Assembly: GCF_901709675.1 (NCBI RefSeq)
Contig: NC_051091.1
Location: forward strand, 14,390,467 to 14,454,466
Direction of reading: 5' to 3'
Source: Syngnathus acus
Lineage: Eukaryota > Chordata > Actinopteri > Syngnathiformes > Syngnathidae
DNA: 64,000 nt
The notes beneath the pieces were generated by a model that saw nothing but the letters and a program-made list of their open reading frames with translations, had not been told where the DNA came from and searched no databases. Each line of letters opens with the position of its first letter. Position 1 is the first letter of the stretch. Shown here in pieces: positions 1 to 10,174 of the stretch. A program made the translations under genes and the position numbers.

Positions 1-520
1 ACCGGTGATGCCGAAACTATTATACATGCGTTCGTCACGTCGCGCCTGGACTACTGTAATGTACTATTCTCTGGTCTTCCTAAGTCCCGCATCAAAAGTC
101 TACAGTTAGTACAAAATGCTGCTGCAAGGCTGCTCTCACGGACAAGAAAATTTGATCACATTACCCCAATATTAGCCAACTTACATTGGCTCCCGGTCCA
201 TTTAAGATGTGACTTCAAGGTTCTTCTATTAACCTATAAATCACTGCATGGCTTAGCGCCTTCATATCTCGTCGACCTAGTTGTTTCTTATGTTCCGTCT
301 CGTAACCTTCGTTCGCAAAACGCTACCCTTTTAGCGACACCGAGGGCCAAGAAAATGTCTGCAGGGTCTAGAGCATTTTCTATCCGGGCTCCAGAGCTTT
401 GGAATGCCCTACCAATGGATATTAGGACTGTTACCTCAGTAGAAACATTTAAGACACGTTTAAAGACACATTTCTATGACATGGCATTTAACTAACCTGT
501 AGTGGCCGATTCGGCCGGAG
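1..520 (+). mobile_element. L2-like LINE, 3' end (RT C-terminus), cut by window edge
   Basis: Frame 1 is open from the first base to a TAA at 493-495. It encodes the C-terminal region typical of L2-clade LINE polyproteins: an SRLDYCNVLFSGLP segment, then LQLVQNAAARLL, LHWLPV and FKTRLKTHFYDMAF just before the stop. This region follows the reverse-transcriptase domain. The 5' part lies outside the window and the short 3' UTR runs into a Tc1-like remnant near 535. No stop or frameshift is seen in the visible 164 codons, so the copy is not very old or is well conserved. Clade assignment rests on recognised family motifs; the exact subfamily is not determined. Confidence 0.8.
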
Positions 521-534
521 TTTGTTTTGTTTTC

Positions 535-802
535 TCATTCAAAGATCCTTACTGAACTGGAGTGAGTTTGCTGCACTGAAAGTAAAGGGGCCGAATAATA
601 TTGCACGCCCCACTTTTCAGTTTTTTATTTGTTAAAAAAGTTTAAATTATCCAATAAATTTCGTTCCACTTCACGATTGTGTCCCACTTGTTGTTGATTC
701 TTGACAAAAAATTTAAATTTGATATCTTTATGTTTGAAGCCTGAAATGTGGCGAAATGTTGAAAGGTTCAAGGGGGCCGAATACTTTGGCACTGTACAAA
801 TA
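535..802. mobile_element. Tc1-like transposon end fragment
   Basis: This stretch resembles the terminal region of a common fish Tc1 family. It contains the GGGGCCGAATAATATTGCACG block and ends with AAGGGGGCCGAATACTTTGGCACTGTA-like sequence, the outer terminal repeat. Only one end is present; the rest was lost where it meets the L2 tail. No coding sequence is retained. Family identity is from recognition of the terminal motif. Confidence 0.6.
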
Positions 803-1046
803 TACAGTGGGGCAAAAAATAATTTAGTCAGCCACCAATTGTGCAAGTTCTCCCTCTTACAAGATGAGAGATGCCTGTAATTTTCATCATAGGTACAGTT
901 CAACTATGAGAGACAAAATAAGCGCGGAGGCGTCTGGGCCAGGCTGGCGGCCAACCCAGCTCGTCTGGGCCAGGCTGGCGGCCAACCCAGCTCGCCCGGC
1001 CGTGCCTTCCATTCTTCTGGTGAATGTTTGATCGCTGGACAACAAA

Positions 1047-1718
1047 ATGGATTACATTCGCCTGCTGAGATCTACGAACCGGACAGTGCGTAACTGCTGT
1101 GTGCTCGTGTTCACTGAGACTTGGTTGACTGTTAACATTCCGGACTATGCTGTGCATCTGGAGCGGCTAGCGTGCTATCGGGCGGACCGGGCCATTGTAA
1201 AAGGGGGAAAATCGCGAGGAGGTGGAATATGCGTCTACATCCGTGACGAATGGTGCCGGGACTCTGTAGTGGTATGCAAGCACTGCTCGCCACTGGCGGA
1301 GTTTGTGATCATTAAGTGCCGTCCTTTTTACCTGCCGAGGGAATTTACTGCGATTCTGCTAGTCACGGTATACATCCCGCCTTCCAACATCGAAGGCGAC
1401 AGGATCGCGGCTCTTAGTGAACTGTACCAGGCTGTCAGTGAACAACAGACGGCGCACCCTGACGGTTTCACCATCTTCGCTGGGGATTTTAATCATGCTA
1501 ACCTGAAGTCTGTTTTTCCGAGGCTTCACCAGCCTGTTAATTTTCCAACACGTGGTGACAGCTTCCTGGACCTGGTCTACTCTACACATAAAGGAGCTTT
1601 CAAAGCCGCCCCCCTCCCCCATCCTGGACTTTCTGACCATCTCACTGTTATGCTTTTGCCCGCATACAGACAAATGGTGAAAGCATCCAGGCCGGTTCGC
1701 AAGCGGGTAAGGGTGTGA
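1047..1718 (+). pseudogene. Rex1-like LINE endonuclease domain
   Basis: This is an apurinic/apyrimidinic-type endonuclease domain that would nick target DNA for target-primed reverse transcription. Visible motifs are VFTETWL (catalytic Glu block), VYIPPSN, AGDFNHANLKS (GDFN block) and GLSDHLTVML (SDH block), in the usual order. Coding similarity begins upstream of the first Met, at about 985, so that Met is not the true start. It ends at a TGA at 1716-1718, where other copies in the window read Trp. Beyond the stop the same frame continues to the deletion junction. The element therefore keeps an apparently intact endonuclease but cannot make a full polyprotein. Confidence 0.8.
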
Positions 1719-1772
1719 CCTGAGGGTGCCTCTGATGCGCTTCGAGACTGCTTTGGCACTACTGACTGGGAA

Positions 1773-2564
1773 ATGTTTAAGCAGGCGGCCCCCCAAGGCT
1801 GCGTGCTCAGTCCGCTGCTCTTCACCCTGCTGACGCATGACGGCACTGCAACCTACAGCAACAACCGCATAGTGAAATTTGCTGACGACACGACTCTGGT
1901 GGGTCTCATCACCAAGGGCGACGAGACTCAATACAGGTTGGAGGTTGACCTTCTGACCACGTGGTGCAGGGACAACAACCTCCTGCTGAACGTCAACAAG
2001 ACCAAGGAGATTGTTGTTGACTTCCGGAAGGGTCACACCCAACACCTGCCGCTGACCGGTGCTGTGGTGGAGAGAGTGAGCAGCACCAGGTTCCTGGGGG
2101 TGCACATCAGTGAGGATCTCTCCTGGTCCACCAACACCGCATCACTGGCGAAGAAAGCTCAGCGCCGCCTGTACTTCCTGCGGAAACTCAGGCGAGCAAG
2201 TGCTCCTCCGGCCGTCATGACTACATTCTACCGTGGCACCGTTGAGAGCGTCCTCTCCAGTTGTATCGCTGTTTGGGGTGGTAGCTGCACTGAATACAAC
2301 ATGAAGGCCCTGCAGCGCATAGTGAACACGGCTGGTAAGATTATTGGTACTTCACTCCCCTCCCTGAAGGACATTTACACCTCTCATCTCACCCGCAAGG
2401 CGACCACGATTGTGAGTGATGTGAGTCACCCCGCTCACTCTTTATTTGATCTTCTGCCCTCTGGGAAGAGGTACAGGAGCCTGCGCTCCCGCACCACCAG
2501 ACTCACCAACAGCTTCATGCTCCAGGCTGGTAGGATCCTGAACTCTCTCCCCCCTTCTGCGTAG
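1773..2564 (+). pseudogene. Rex1-like LINE RT C-terminal half (deletion derivative)
   Basis: The ORF begins at the deletion junction and carries RT motif APQGCVLSPLLF, the catalytic FADDTTLVG block, and the LINE C-terminal region RRLYFLRKLRRA, FYRGTVESVLSSCIAVWGG and HPAHSLFDLLPSGKRYRSLR. RT motif A (the [10 protein letters not shown] block of other copies) is missing, so it cannot be an active polymerase. It also lacks two codons: LTGAVV instead of LTIDGAVV. The same deletion and the same two missing codons occur in the minus-strand copy at 57709-58497. Confidence 0.8.
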
Positions 2565-2733
2565 CGTCCTGTACTTTTGCGCTATATTCTGACTTTCTGC
2601 TGTATGCACACTTGCTCCATTTTTGCTCCTCTTATTTATGTTATTTGTTTATTTATTATTTATTCATCACTCTTATTTATTCATTGTTTGTGCCTTCTTG
2701 TTTCTATTTTTTTTTTGTGTTGTTTACTCGGGA

Positions 2734-4478
2734 GGTCCTTCGGCTGCTGGAGGAGAGGGACACCGCCCTGTTCCTCAGGTCTGAGGACGGGGCTCTCTAC
2801 AGCACAGCCAGAGCCAACCTGAGGAGAGGCATCAGAGAGGCCCAGCTTGCCTATAAGAAGAGGATTGAGGATCACCTGGACAGCAACAACAGCAAGCAGG
2901 TGTGGCAGGGAGTCCAGCATCTCACCAACTACAGAACCACCATCGGAGCTGCTGAAGGGGACGCCTCACTGGCAGAGGTCCTTAATAACTTCTTTGCCCG
3001 GTTCGAGTCCGAGCCACCTGAAGCGGCCACATCACATCCCACAGTCCGCAGCAGCTTCACCCTCACAGTGAAGGAGCACGAGGTGAGGCGCACGCTGCGG
3101 ACCATCAACTCGAGGAAGGCTGCGGGTCCTGACGGCGTCACTGGGCGTGTCCTGAAGGACTGCGCAGATCAGCTGGCTGGAGTCTTCACAAAGATTTTCA
3201 ACCAGTCCCTTACCGAGTCCACCGTCCCATCCTGTTTAAAATCCTCCACTATAGTCCCCCTGCCCAAGAAACGCCACATCACCAGCCTTAATGACTACCG
3301 GCCAGTCGCACTCACCCCGGTGGTGATGAAGTGCTTTGAAAAGCTGGTACGGGGTCACATCACATCACTCCTGTTCAGAGGTTTTGACCCCCACCAGTTT
3401 GCCTACAGGGCAAATAGATCCACAGAGGACGCAGTAGCTACAGCCCTCCACGCTGCACTGTCTCACCTGGAGCAGCCGGGTAGCTATGTGCGGATGCTCT
3501 TCGTGGATTTTAGCTCTGCTTTTAACACCATCCTCCCCCACAGACTGGTGGACATACTGGGGGGCCTGGGACTTCCACACAATACTTGCAGGTGGATTAA
3601 GAGCTTCCTGACGGGTCGCAGCCAGAGGGTGAGAGTGGGCCGTCATACATCCACACCTCTCAGTCTTGGTACCGGCTCCCCACAGGGCTGCGTACTGAGC
3701 CCACTGCTTTACACGCTCTACACACATACATGCACCCCCGCCCACCGCAGCAACACCATCGTGAAATTTGCGGATGACACCACCGTGGTGGGGCTCATCT
3801 CAAAGGGGGATGAGTCTGCCTACAGGGACGAAGTGGTGCAGCTATCGGAGTGGTGCGGAGAGAACAATCTGCTCCTAAACACGGCTAAAACCCAAGAACT
3901 GGTCATTGATTTTAGGAGGAAAAATAAAACGGACATTCTACCAGTTATTATCAACGGGGTCTGTGTGGAGAGGGTGTCCTCCTTCCGCTACCTGGGAGTC
4001 CACATCGAGGAGGACTTCACCTGGAGTGTGAACACCTCTGAGCTGCTAAAAAATGCCCAGCAGAGACTCTACTTCCTAAGGGTGCTGAGGAGGCACAGCA
4101 TTACACAAAGACTGCTGGTGTCCTTCTATCGCTGCTCCATAGAGAGCACTTTAACATACTGTATATGTGTTTGGTACTCCAGCTGCACTGCTGCTTAGAG
4201 GAAAAAGCTCCAAGGGGTCATCAACACAGCACAGAAGATCATTGGCTGCCCTCTCCCCACACTGGAAGACCTACACAGAACCCGCTGTCTCAAAAAAACA
4301 CAGAACATTCTGAAGGACAATTCCCACCCTGGCCACTCCCTTTTCGAACTGTTACCATCAGGCAGACGCTATAGATCAATTAGGTCAAGGACTAGCAGAT
4401 TCGCCAACAGTTTTTAGCCTACAGCGGTAGTCACATTGAATGCCGCTAAAAGAAAATGATTATGTCTGTGTATGTTCT
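2734..4478 (+). pseudogene. Rex1-like LINE copy B, RT region
   Basis: Coding runs from about 2734 (REVLRLLEERD) to 4470. Domains in order are an RT N-terminal linker, [51 protein letters not shown] (motif A), GSPQGCVLSPLLY, KFADDTTVVG (catalytic FADD) and LYFLRVLRR. It is broken by TAG at 4196-4198 and by a second TAG at about 4414, just before the terminal [14 protein letters not shown] second copy's tail at 10541 reads Tyr at this last position, which supports a mutation. The ORF that seems to begin at 2612 takes its first 40 residues from the AT-rich 3' UTR of copy A, so that start is an artefact of the chimera. No endonuclease is present. Confidence 0.8.
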
Positions 4479-5185
4479 TCTTTCTTGCCCGTAAGGTGTG
4501 TTTGGGATCATTGTCATGCTGAAAGACCCAGCCACGTTTCATCTTCAATGCTCTTGCTGATGGAAGGAGGTTTTCACTCAAAATCCCACGATACATGGCC
4601 CCATTCATTCTTTCCTTTCCACAGATCAGTCGTCCTGGTCCCCTCGCAGAAAATCAGCCCCAAAGCATGATGTTTCCACCCCCATGCTTCAAAGTAGGTA
4701 TGGTGTTCTTTGGATGCAATGTTACCAAAGACTTCTATTTTGGTTTCATCAGACTATGTGACATTCTCCCAATCCTCTTCTGGATCATTCAAATGCTGTC
4801 TAGCAAACTTCAGATGGGCCTGGACATGTACTGGCTTAAGCAGAGTGACACGTCTGGCACTGAATCCCTGGCGATGTAGTGTGTTACTGATGGTAGTCTT
4901 TGTTACTTTGGTCCCAGCTCTCTGCAGGTCATTCACTAGGTCCCCCCTGTGTGTTTCTGGAATTTTTGTTCACCGTTCTTGTTATCATTTTGCGTGGAGC
5001 CCCAGATTGAGGGAGATTATCAGTGGTCTTGTATGACTTCCATTTGCTAATAATTGCTCCCACAGTTGATCTTCATACCAAGTTGCTTGTCTATTGCAGA
5101 TTTAGTCTTCCCTGGCTGGTGCAGGTCTACATTTTTTTTTCTGGTGTCCTTTGCAAGCTTTCTAGTCTTGGCCATTGTGGCCCAG
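4479..5185 (-). pseudogene. Tc1 transposase remnant
   Basis: On the minus strand the reading starts at about 5176 (MAKTRKLAKDTRKKNVDLHQ), the helix-turn-helix start of a Tc1 transposase. It continues leftward through NDLQRAGTKVTKTTISNTL, ARRVTLLKPVHVQAHLKFA with LNDPEEDW, then [20 protein letters not shown] and [13 protein letters not shown], which holds the second catalytic Asp. Stops and frameshifts break it. The C-terminal portion with the catalytic Glu was lost where the LINE block begins at 4478. Orthology to the fish Tc1 family is from recognised motifs. Confidence 0.8.
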
Positions 5186-5189
5186 CAAC

Positions 5190-5333
5190 AGCCCCAAAAC
5201 ATCACTGCTCTGGAGGAGATCTGCATGGAGGAATGATGGGCCAAAATACCAGCAAAGTGGGTGGAAAACCTTGTGAAGACTTACAGAAAACATTTGACCT
5301 CTGTCATTGCCAACAAAGGGTATATAACAAAGT
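5190..5333 (+). pseudogene. Tc1 transposase C-terminal fragment in opposite orientation
   Basis: The plus strand reads [33 protein letters not shown] and ends YITKY followed by a stop. This is the C-terminal end of the same Tc1 transposase family whose start lies immediately to the left on the minus strand. In an ordinary copy this sequence would sit at the other end of the element. The right terminal region is thus an inverted duplicate of the left one, extending the terminal inverted repeat to about 360 bp. Confidence 0.7.
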
Positions 5334-5645
5334 ATTGATATGAACTTTTGTTATTGACCAAATACTTATTTTCCACCATAATTTGCAAATAAAATCTTTA
5401 AAAATCAGACAAGTGATTTTCTTGATTTTTTTTTATTTATTTTGTTTCTCATAGTTGAAGTGTACCTATGATGACAATTACAGGCATCGCTCATCTTTTA
5501 AGTGGGAGAACTTGCACAATTGGTGGCAGACTAAATTTTTTGCCCCACTGTATGTACTATGTGTGTATATAACAAGGAATTTGATTCCAGTTTATACATA
5601 TAAAAGCTGTTGTTTTTAAATTAAGGCTTATGTTTTTCTCCTTAG

Positions 5646-5720
5646 TTCAACTTCTTGAACTGTTTTGCCTCGCTGTTTTACATTGCCTTCATCATGCAAG
5701 ACCTAATACTTCTCAGGCAG
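5646..5720 (+). CDS. ano10: anoctamin-10 internal exon (first in window)
   Basis: This 75-bp exon encodes 25 residues, beginning FNFLNCFASLFYIAF and ending LILLRQ, a hydrophobic transmembrane segment of the TMEM16/anoctamin fold. It is preceded by a pyrimidine-rich acceptor (TTTTTCTCCTTAG at 5633-5645) and followed by GTTGGT at 5721. Phase is 0 on both sides, and the next exon continues NLATLLITSQ, which matches the anoctamin-10 order. ANO10 (TMEM16K) is a calcium-regulated ER phospholipid scramblase; human loss causes recessive cerebellar ataxia. The exon sits in an 0.2 kb repeat-poor island between a Tc1 and an hAT element. Identification is from recognised protein similarity. Confidence 0.85.
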
Positions 5721-5769
5721 GTTGGTATGCTTCCAGACACCTTCTCATAAATTCACAGTGCATCTAGAA

Positions 5770-7068
5770 CAGGGGTGGGCAAACTACGGCCCGCGGGCCA
5801 CATCCGGCCCACGGGACCGTTTAATCCGGCCCGCCAACCCTGAATTAATTGTATTATTAAACTTTTTTTTTTGTCATTTTGCCTGCAATGACTGCGTTTC
5901 CCCAGTAGATGGGGAACCGCTCGCCTGCGCATTTACTACCGGAAGCCGTGTCAGAAAGCTCGGTGCACACTCACAAGTGCGTGTACGTACGTACTCAGTA
6001 GTACGGACATGGCGCACTTGCGCTCTATTTGTATCAGTCCCGAATTTAGAGCGTGGGCTGTGACGACAGCATTCTTGTAATTCGCTCGCTGAGCTTTCAG
6101 ATACAGTTTTACGCTAAAGCCACCCACAAACCTTCCCCTGGAATCCTTCCATTAAAATGAGTGGCCCGAAGAAAAGAAGTGAGTGCCGAATGTTAAAAGA
6201 GTGGCCAATTTGGCTCGACGTACGCGACGTGACGTTCAGCCACATCAACCCGTCACAGATCGAGGTAAACGGATCTCTCCTAAGAATTGCCACAACAAAT
6301 TTTACTCCAGACTATGATGCACTCGCAAAAAAGGGAGACCAACAACACTGTTCCCACTGAAAATGAAGGGGAGGCTCTCAAGTTTGTTGTAAAAAAATGC
6401 ATTTTGAATATGATTTGTACACATAGCAGGGATTGAAACTAGCGACCATTCTCATTTTCAAACAATGCAGGATGCTCAAGGACATTGATGCACCACCTGT
6501 TTGCGACTAATCTTAACCTGTAAAGTTCTTAAGGCTTACTTTAAGGAAGTGTTTCCCGTTTCCTCACCTCTGTTACCAGGTGTTTGTGAGTTAAAACTCT
6601 GCTCTGATGTTCAGATACCCCTCACCGTGTTGCCGTTTTGATTACTTTATTTGGATGTATGCTTTCACCGATTCTTCAAGATGATATATTTGGTCAGAAT
6701 GTTTGCTGTTTGATGTGATCTCATAAGATAAACATCTTTCATTAATCTGACCTGCAGGCACTGAAGTGATGGAGACTGTTATTCATAATAACAGTGTCGT
6801 ATTTTATGAGAATCACTGATAGCAGTTTTTTAGTGAATTATTTTTATTTTTTTTAATGCTGTTAATAAATGCATTTGTTTTCAAAAAACTTGTTTGGAAT
6901 ATCCATGCTTTACTACCTACTAAAGGCCAAAATCTTTTATGCAATGACCTTTACAGGTCGCTTATATTACTTCACACAAACACTACATCCATCTGCTCCT
7001 GGTTCGGCCCTCCGGTACAAATTTAGAACCCAGTTCGGCCCGCGAGTCAAAAAGTTTGCCCACCCCTA
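5770..7068 (+). mobile_element. hAT transposon, internally deleted (copy 1)
   Basis: The element starts CAGGGGTGGGCAAACTACGG and ends AAGTTTGCCCACCCCTA. It is flanked by a perfect 8-bp target duplication ATCTAGAA (5762-5769 and 7069-7076), diagnostic of hAT. Length is 1299 bp. It keeps subterminal GGCCCGCGGGCC-type palindromes at the left and TTCGGCCC blocks at the right. The only coding remnant (6157-6360) fuses the transposase start to its C-terminal end, so it is non-autonomous. It lies in ANO10 intron 1. Related copies in this window are at 10410, 34167 and, as a half, at 55603. Confidence 0.9.
6157..6360 (+). pseudogene. hAT transposase start-to-end fusion ORF
   Basis: This 67-residue ORF begins MSGPKKRSECRMLKEW, the N-terminus of a Charlie/GTF2IRD2-like hAT transposase, and jumps directly to the C-terminal tail: FSHINPSQ, then LLRIATTNFTPDYDALAKKG. 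The BED finger, DDE core and insertion domain are absent. The relatives at 14446-14763, about 34541-34760 and about 55987-56190 carry the same fusion, so this is an inherited deletion form. Whether any copy is translated is unknown. Confidence 0.65.
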
Positions 7069-7329
7069 ATCTAGAAAGTATTTAGTGTTTCACTTTTTGA
7101 ACATCTTATTGTGATACATAAAAGTTGAGGCCTTCACACACAAGTTACACTATTAACTACAGTCAAACCTCTACATGTAAATTTAATTGCTTTCGGGATC
7201 TACGTCTTATGTTGAAATAGTCGTGTTTGGGATCAAATATTTCCATGAGAATACACTGTAATATGTTTAATTTGTTCCACAGCCAAAAACCAATGATAAC
7301 GCCTTAATAAATACTGCAGATAATAACAC

Positions 7330-7870
7330 ATTGAAATTAGAAAAAGCAATTTCTGGAGAAATTGCGTGTGAAGGCTAAGAAACTGAATGACTTCTTGGGG
7401 AATGCTGCAGAATGATGTTTGAACGAGTTGAATTACTTGAGAAATGTAGAAAACAAAATTTTGGAGAATTTGGGTTGAATTTCAAAATTGAAAATGTGGA
7501 ATTTTTGGTAAGTGTGAATTTGTTGAATAGGTAGGCAAAATATGAACAGTTAAAAGTTGGAACGGGTTGAATTGGTTAAAAAATGCAGAAATTATGAGTG
7601 AAAAACTAAATTTTGGAGAATTTGCCGTGGAATTTTTGGTAAGTTGAAAGTTGTCGAATAGGTAGGCAAAAGATGAACAGTTGAAAGTTGGAACGGGTTG
7701 AAAAATGTGACTGGGAATTTGAAAAAAAAATTGCGTCAAAAAGTTTTGAAATTTGCAACGAAACGAAAACTACGGGTTCAAGAGGTTCACTTTGGAGTTC
7801 AAAAGTTTAAACGGGTTGAATCGGACAAAAATTGTAAAAGTTAGAGCACATTTTAAATTTAGATAATTTC
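7330..7870 (+). repeat. diverged satellite-like tandem repeat (about 130-bp period)
   Basis: Degenerate tandem units recur about every 130 bp, each with GAATTTTTGGTAAGT, GAATAGGTAGGCAAAA-GATGAACAG and GTTGGAACGGGTTGAAT blocks (for example near 7500 and 7633). The array resumes after the minisatellite at about 8480. Reverse-complement relatives occur at 28040-28720 in ANO10 intron 3. No coding capacity is seen. Confidence 0.65.
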
Positions 7871-8345
7871 TGGTTTCATTTAGGGCACTTCTTGAAATAA
7901 GGTCACTTCCGGTTTATTTGGGGCACTTTCGGTTTAATTTAGGTCACTTCCGGTTTAGCAGAGGTCACTTCTGGTTTATTTGGGGTCACTTCCGATTTAG
8001 CTGAGTTCACTTCCGGTCTATTTGGGGTCACTTCCAGTTTAAAAAGGTCACTTCCGGTTTACTGGAGGTCACTTCCGGTTTATTTGTGGTCACTTCCGGT
8101 ATGAAAAGGTCACTTCTGGTTTATTTGGGTCACTTTCGATTCGGTTTGATTTGGGGCACTTCCTGTTTAATTTAGGGCACTTCCGGTTTAGCGGAGGTCA
8201 CTTCCGGTTTATTTGGGGTCACTTTCGGTTTAAAAAGGTCACTTCCGGTTTATTTGGGTTACTTCCGGTTTGATTTAGGCGCTTCCGGTTTCATTTGGGT
8301 CACTTCCGGTTTATTTGGGGCACTTCTGGTTCACTCTGAGTTCCT
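7871..8345 (+). repeat. GGTCACTTCCGGTTTATTTGG minisatellite
   Basis: About 20 tandem units of roughly 20-27 bp read GGTCACTTCCGGTTTATTTG with variants. Eleven contain an exact ACTTCCGGT. Unit length varies and some units are degenerate (CACTTCTGG, CACTTTCGG), so this is an aged minisatellite inside the larger satellite-like region. There are no unique spacers, so it is not CRISPR-like. Confidence 0.85.
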
Positions 8346-8972
8346 TCGGGGGCACTTCAGGGTCAATCCAAGATGGCCGCCACACTGTGGAAGTGGGGGT
8401 CAAGAGTTGAATTGTGTAAGCATAGTGGAAGTGGGGGTGAAGGGGATGAATATGGTAAGAATAAGGTGAACAAAGTGAATAAAGTAGGAATGTGTTGAAT
8501 CGGTTGAAAAATGTAGAAATTAGATGGGAAAAACTACATTTTGGAAAGATTTGTGTGAATTTCAAAACTGAAAATTTGGAATTTTTGGTAAGTGGGCAAA
8601 AGATGAACAGTTGAAAGTTGGAACGAGTTGAATCGGTTGAAAAATGTAGAAATGAGAACTGAAAATGGAGTTTTTGTGAAATTTTGCGCAAATTCTAAAC
8701 GTGAAAATGTGATTTTTTTAAATTTGGCAAGTTTGGGAATGTCCCCAATGTGATTTGAATGTGTTGAATGATGTGAATTTCAAACTGGAACGATGTAAAT
8801 GTGAAATGTTGAATGTGCCATTAAGAATGAATTGGGAAAAATATGCCGGAAATTTGTACATTTTGTGAAAACGGAAAATTTTTTGAATGAAAGAAATGAG
8901 AGCAACGGTGTCATTAATATTTGGAATAAGTTAAAAGTGGAACGGAGTGAATCGGTTGAAGTGTGTGGAACT
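8346..8972 (+). repeat. continuation of satellite-like region
   Basis: After the minisatellite, the AT-rich units with GAACGAGTTGAATCGGTTGAAAAATGTAGAAAT recur (8490, 8620, 8940), up to the left end of a Tc1-like transposon at 8974. It starts with an AAGATGGCCGCCAC block at 8370. No open coding sequence is supported. Confidence 0.55.
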
Positions 8973-9010
8973 ACAAACCGGATTCAGTTGAAGTTGGGAA
9001 ATTGTGTAAA

Positions 9011-9647
9011 ATCATCATCATCGGTTTAAAGTCCGCTTTCCAGGCGCCGCTGGGTTGGACTGGGTTCTCAATATGGCTTTCTTCCACCGGGAACGGTCCA
9101 TGGCCATCTCGTGGTTGATGCCGAGTGCCTTCATGTCGGCTGCCACGGTCGGCCACTGGGTCTTGTTCCCTCTACGTTATACGACATAACTCATTAAATG
9201 TCCGTACCATCGCAGTCTGCCTCTCCTCACTACATCCACTATGGCCTCCACTCCCATCTTCTTTCTCAGCTCTGCACTGGTCTTTTCCTCCCTCATTGAC
9301 ACACCACACATCCATCTGATCATCCTCATTTCTGCTCTGTTTAGTTTGTCTTCGTGTTCTGTTTTCAGGGCCCATGCCTCACTTCCGTACGTCATACTAC
9401 TTCTGACGCAGGCTGAGTACACTTGGCCTCTCATCTTCAGGGACGGGGCCCTAGATCTTAAGAAGGGCATGAGTTCCCTGAATTTCTTCCACCCGCTTCT
9501 CACCCTTGTGGTCACTGCTAGGTCCACCCCCCCCATCAGCGTTAAGCATGTCTCCAAGGTAGCAGAAGCTGTCCACCACCTCGTACATCTCCCCATCTAC
9601 CACGAGCCCCTCTTGCTCAGCTGGGTCTGCTTGGGCGACTTCTCCCC
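9011..9647 (-). mobile_element. LINE 3' end with (GAT)n tail
   Basis: The minus strand encodes the C-terminal part of a LINE polyprotein: YSACVRSSMTYGSEAWALK, then NRAEMRMIRWMCGVSMREEK, RRGRLRWYGHLM and, past a break, a KKAILRTQSNPAAPG tail. It ends in a GATGATGAT-type tail at 9011-9020. It is 5'-truncated, which is typical of target-primed insertion. The clade is not certain (RTE- or CR1-like). It inserted into the left subterminal region of the Tc1-like element. Confidence 0.65.
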
Positions 9648-9706
9648 TGCAATGTAAATAAAAACGAAATACAACGATTTCAAAATCCTTCTCAACCCAT
9701 ATTCAA

Positions 9707-10174
9707 TTGAATACACTACAAGGACAACATAGTCATTCACAAGCAAGGATGGGGCGAGGTTCATCACTTTGTCCACAACTGTGTGAGAAAATAGTTGAAC
9801 AGTTTAAGACCAACATTTCTCAAAGCAGAATTGCAAGGAATTTAGGGATTTCAACATCTACGGTCCCTATTATCATCAAAAGGTTCAGAGAATCTGGTGA
9901 AATCACTGCACGTAAGCGACACGGCCAAGTCCGTGACCTTCGATCCCTCAGACGGCACTGCCTTAAAAACCGACATGAGTGTGTAAAGGATGTCACTAAA
10001 TGGGCTCAGGAAAACTTCAGAAAACCACTGTCAGTAAATACAGTTCATCACTGCATCAGTAAGTGCGGGTTAAAACTCTACCATGCAAAGCAAAAGCCGT
10101 TTATGAACAACATCCAGAAACGCCGCCGGGTTCTCTGGGCCCGAGCTCATGTAAAATGGACTGATGCACAATAG
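9707..10174 (+). pseudogene. Tc1-like transposase, N-terminal half
   Basis: Coding starts most plausibly at the internal Met at 9749 (MGRGSSLCPQLCEKIVEQF). It shows a paired-type helix-turn-helix (SRIARNLGISTSTVPIIIK), a second DNA-binding region (KPLSVNTVHHCISKCGL), and runs to KWTDAQ, where a TAG at 10172 stops it. The frame continues past the stop with VLWSDESTFQIVFG, which contains the first catalytic Asp. The remainder is cut at 10409 by the hAT insertion, so it is inactive. Confidence 0.75.

Larger units (their letters stand above)
920..2733 (+). mobile_element. Rex1-like LINE, internally deleted copy A
   Basis: This is a Rex1/CR1-group non-LTR retrotransposon with the endonuclease and the C-terminal part of reverse transcriptase, but a roughly 1.1 kb internal deletion removes the RT fingers and motif A. 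The deletion joins MFKQA directly to APQGCVLSPLLF at about 1790 and stays in frame. A 31-bp segment (GTCTGGGCCAGGCTGGCGGC...) is tandemly duplicated at about 930-991 at the 5' end. The 3' UTR stops at about 2733, where a different LINE copy begins. It lies inside the Tc1 element 805-5550. Confidence 0.8.
805..5550 (-). mobile_element. Tc1 transposon with fold-back right arm, split by LINEs
   Basis: The element starts CAGTGGGGCAAAAAATAATT at 805 and ends with the inverse, TTTTTTGCCCCACTG, at 5550. It is flanked by TA on both sides (803-804 and 5551-5552), the Tc1/mariner target duplication. Terminal repeats of about 110 bp carry the GTCAGCCACCAATTGTGCAA motif. Between 920 and 4478 the interior is replaced by two fused Rex1-like LINE fragments, apparently with loss of several hundred bases of the original element. 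The right arm is odd: the minus-strand transposase start abuts a plus-strand copy of the transposase C-terminus, so the element is fold-back rather than a simple Tc1. Confidence 0.8.

Noticed and set aside
2612-2735. N-terminal hydrophobic leader of the 528-residue frame, resembling a signal or membrane segment
   Set aside because: It is translated 3' UTR of copy A (matches 54500-54650 and 50740-50870), joined to copy B coding by chance.
7871-8345. Regular direct repeats resembling a CRISPR array
   Set aside because: Units abut with no unique spacers, unit length varies, and the context is a fish intron; it is a minisatellite.
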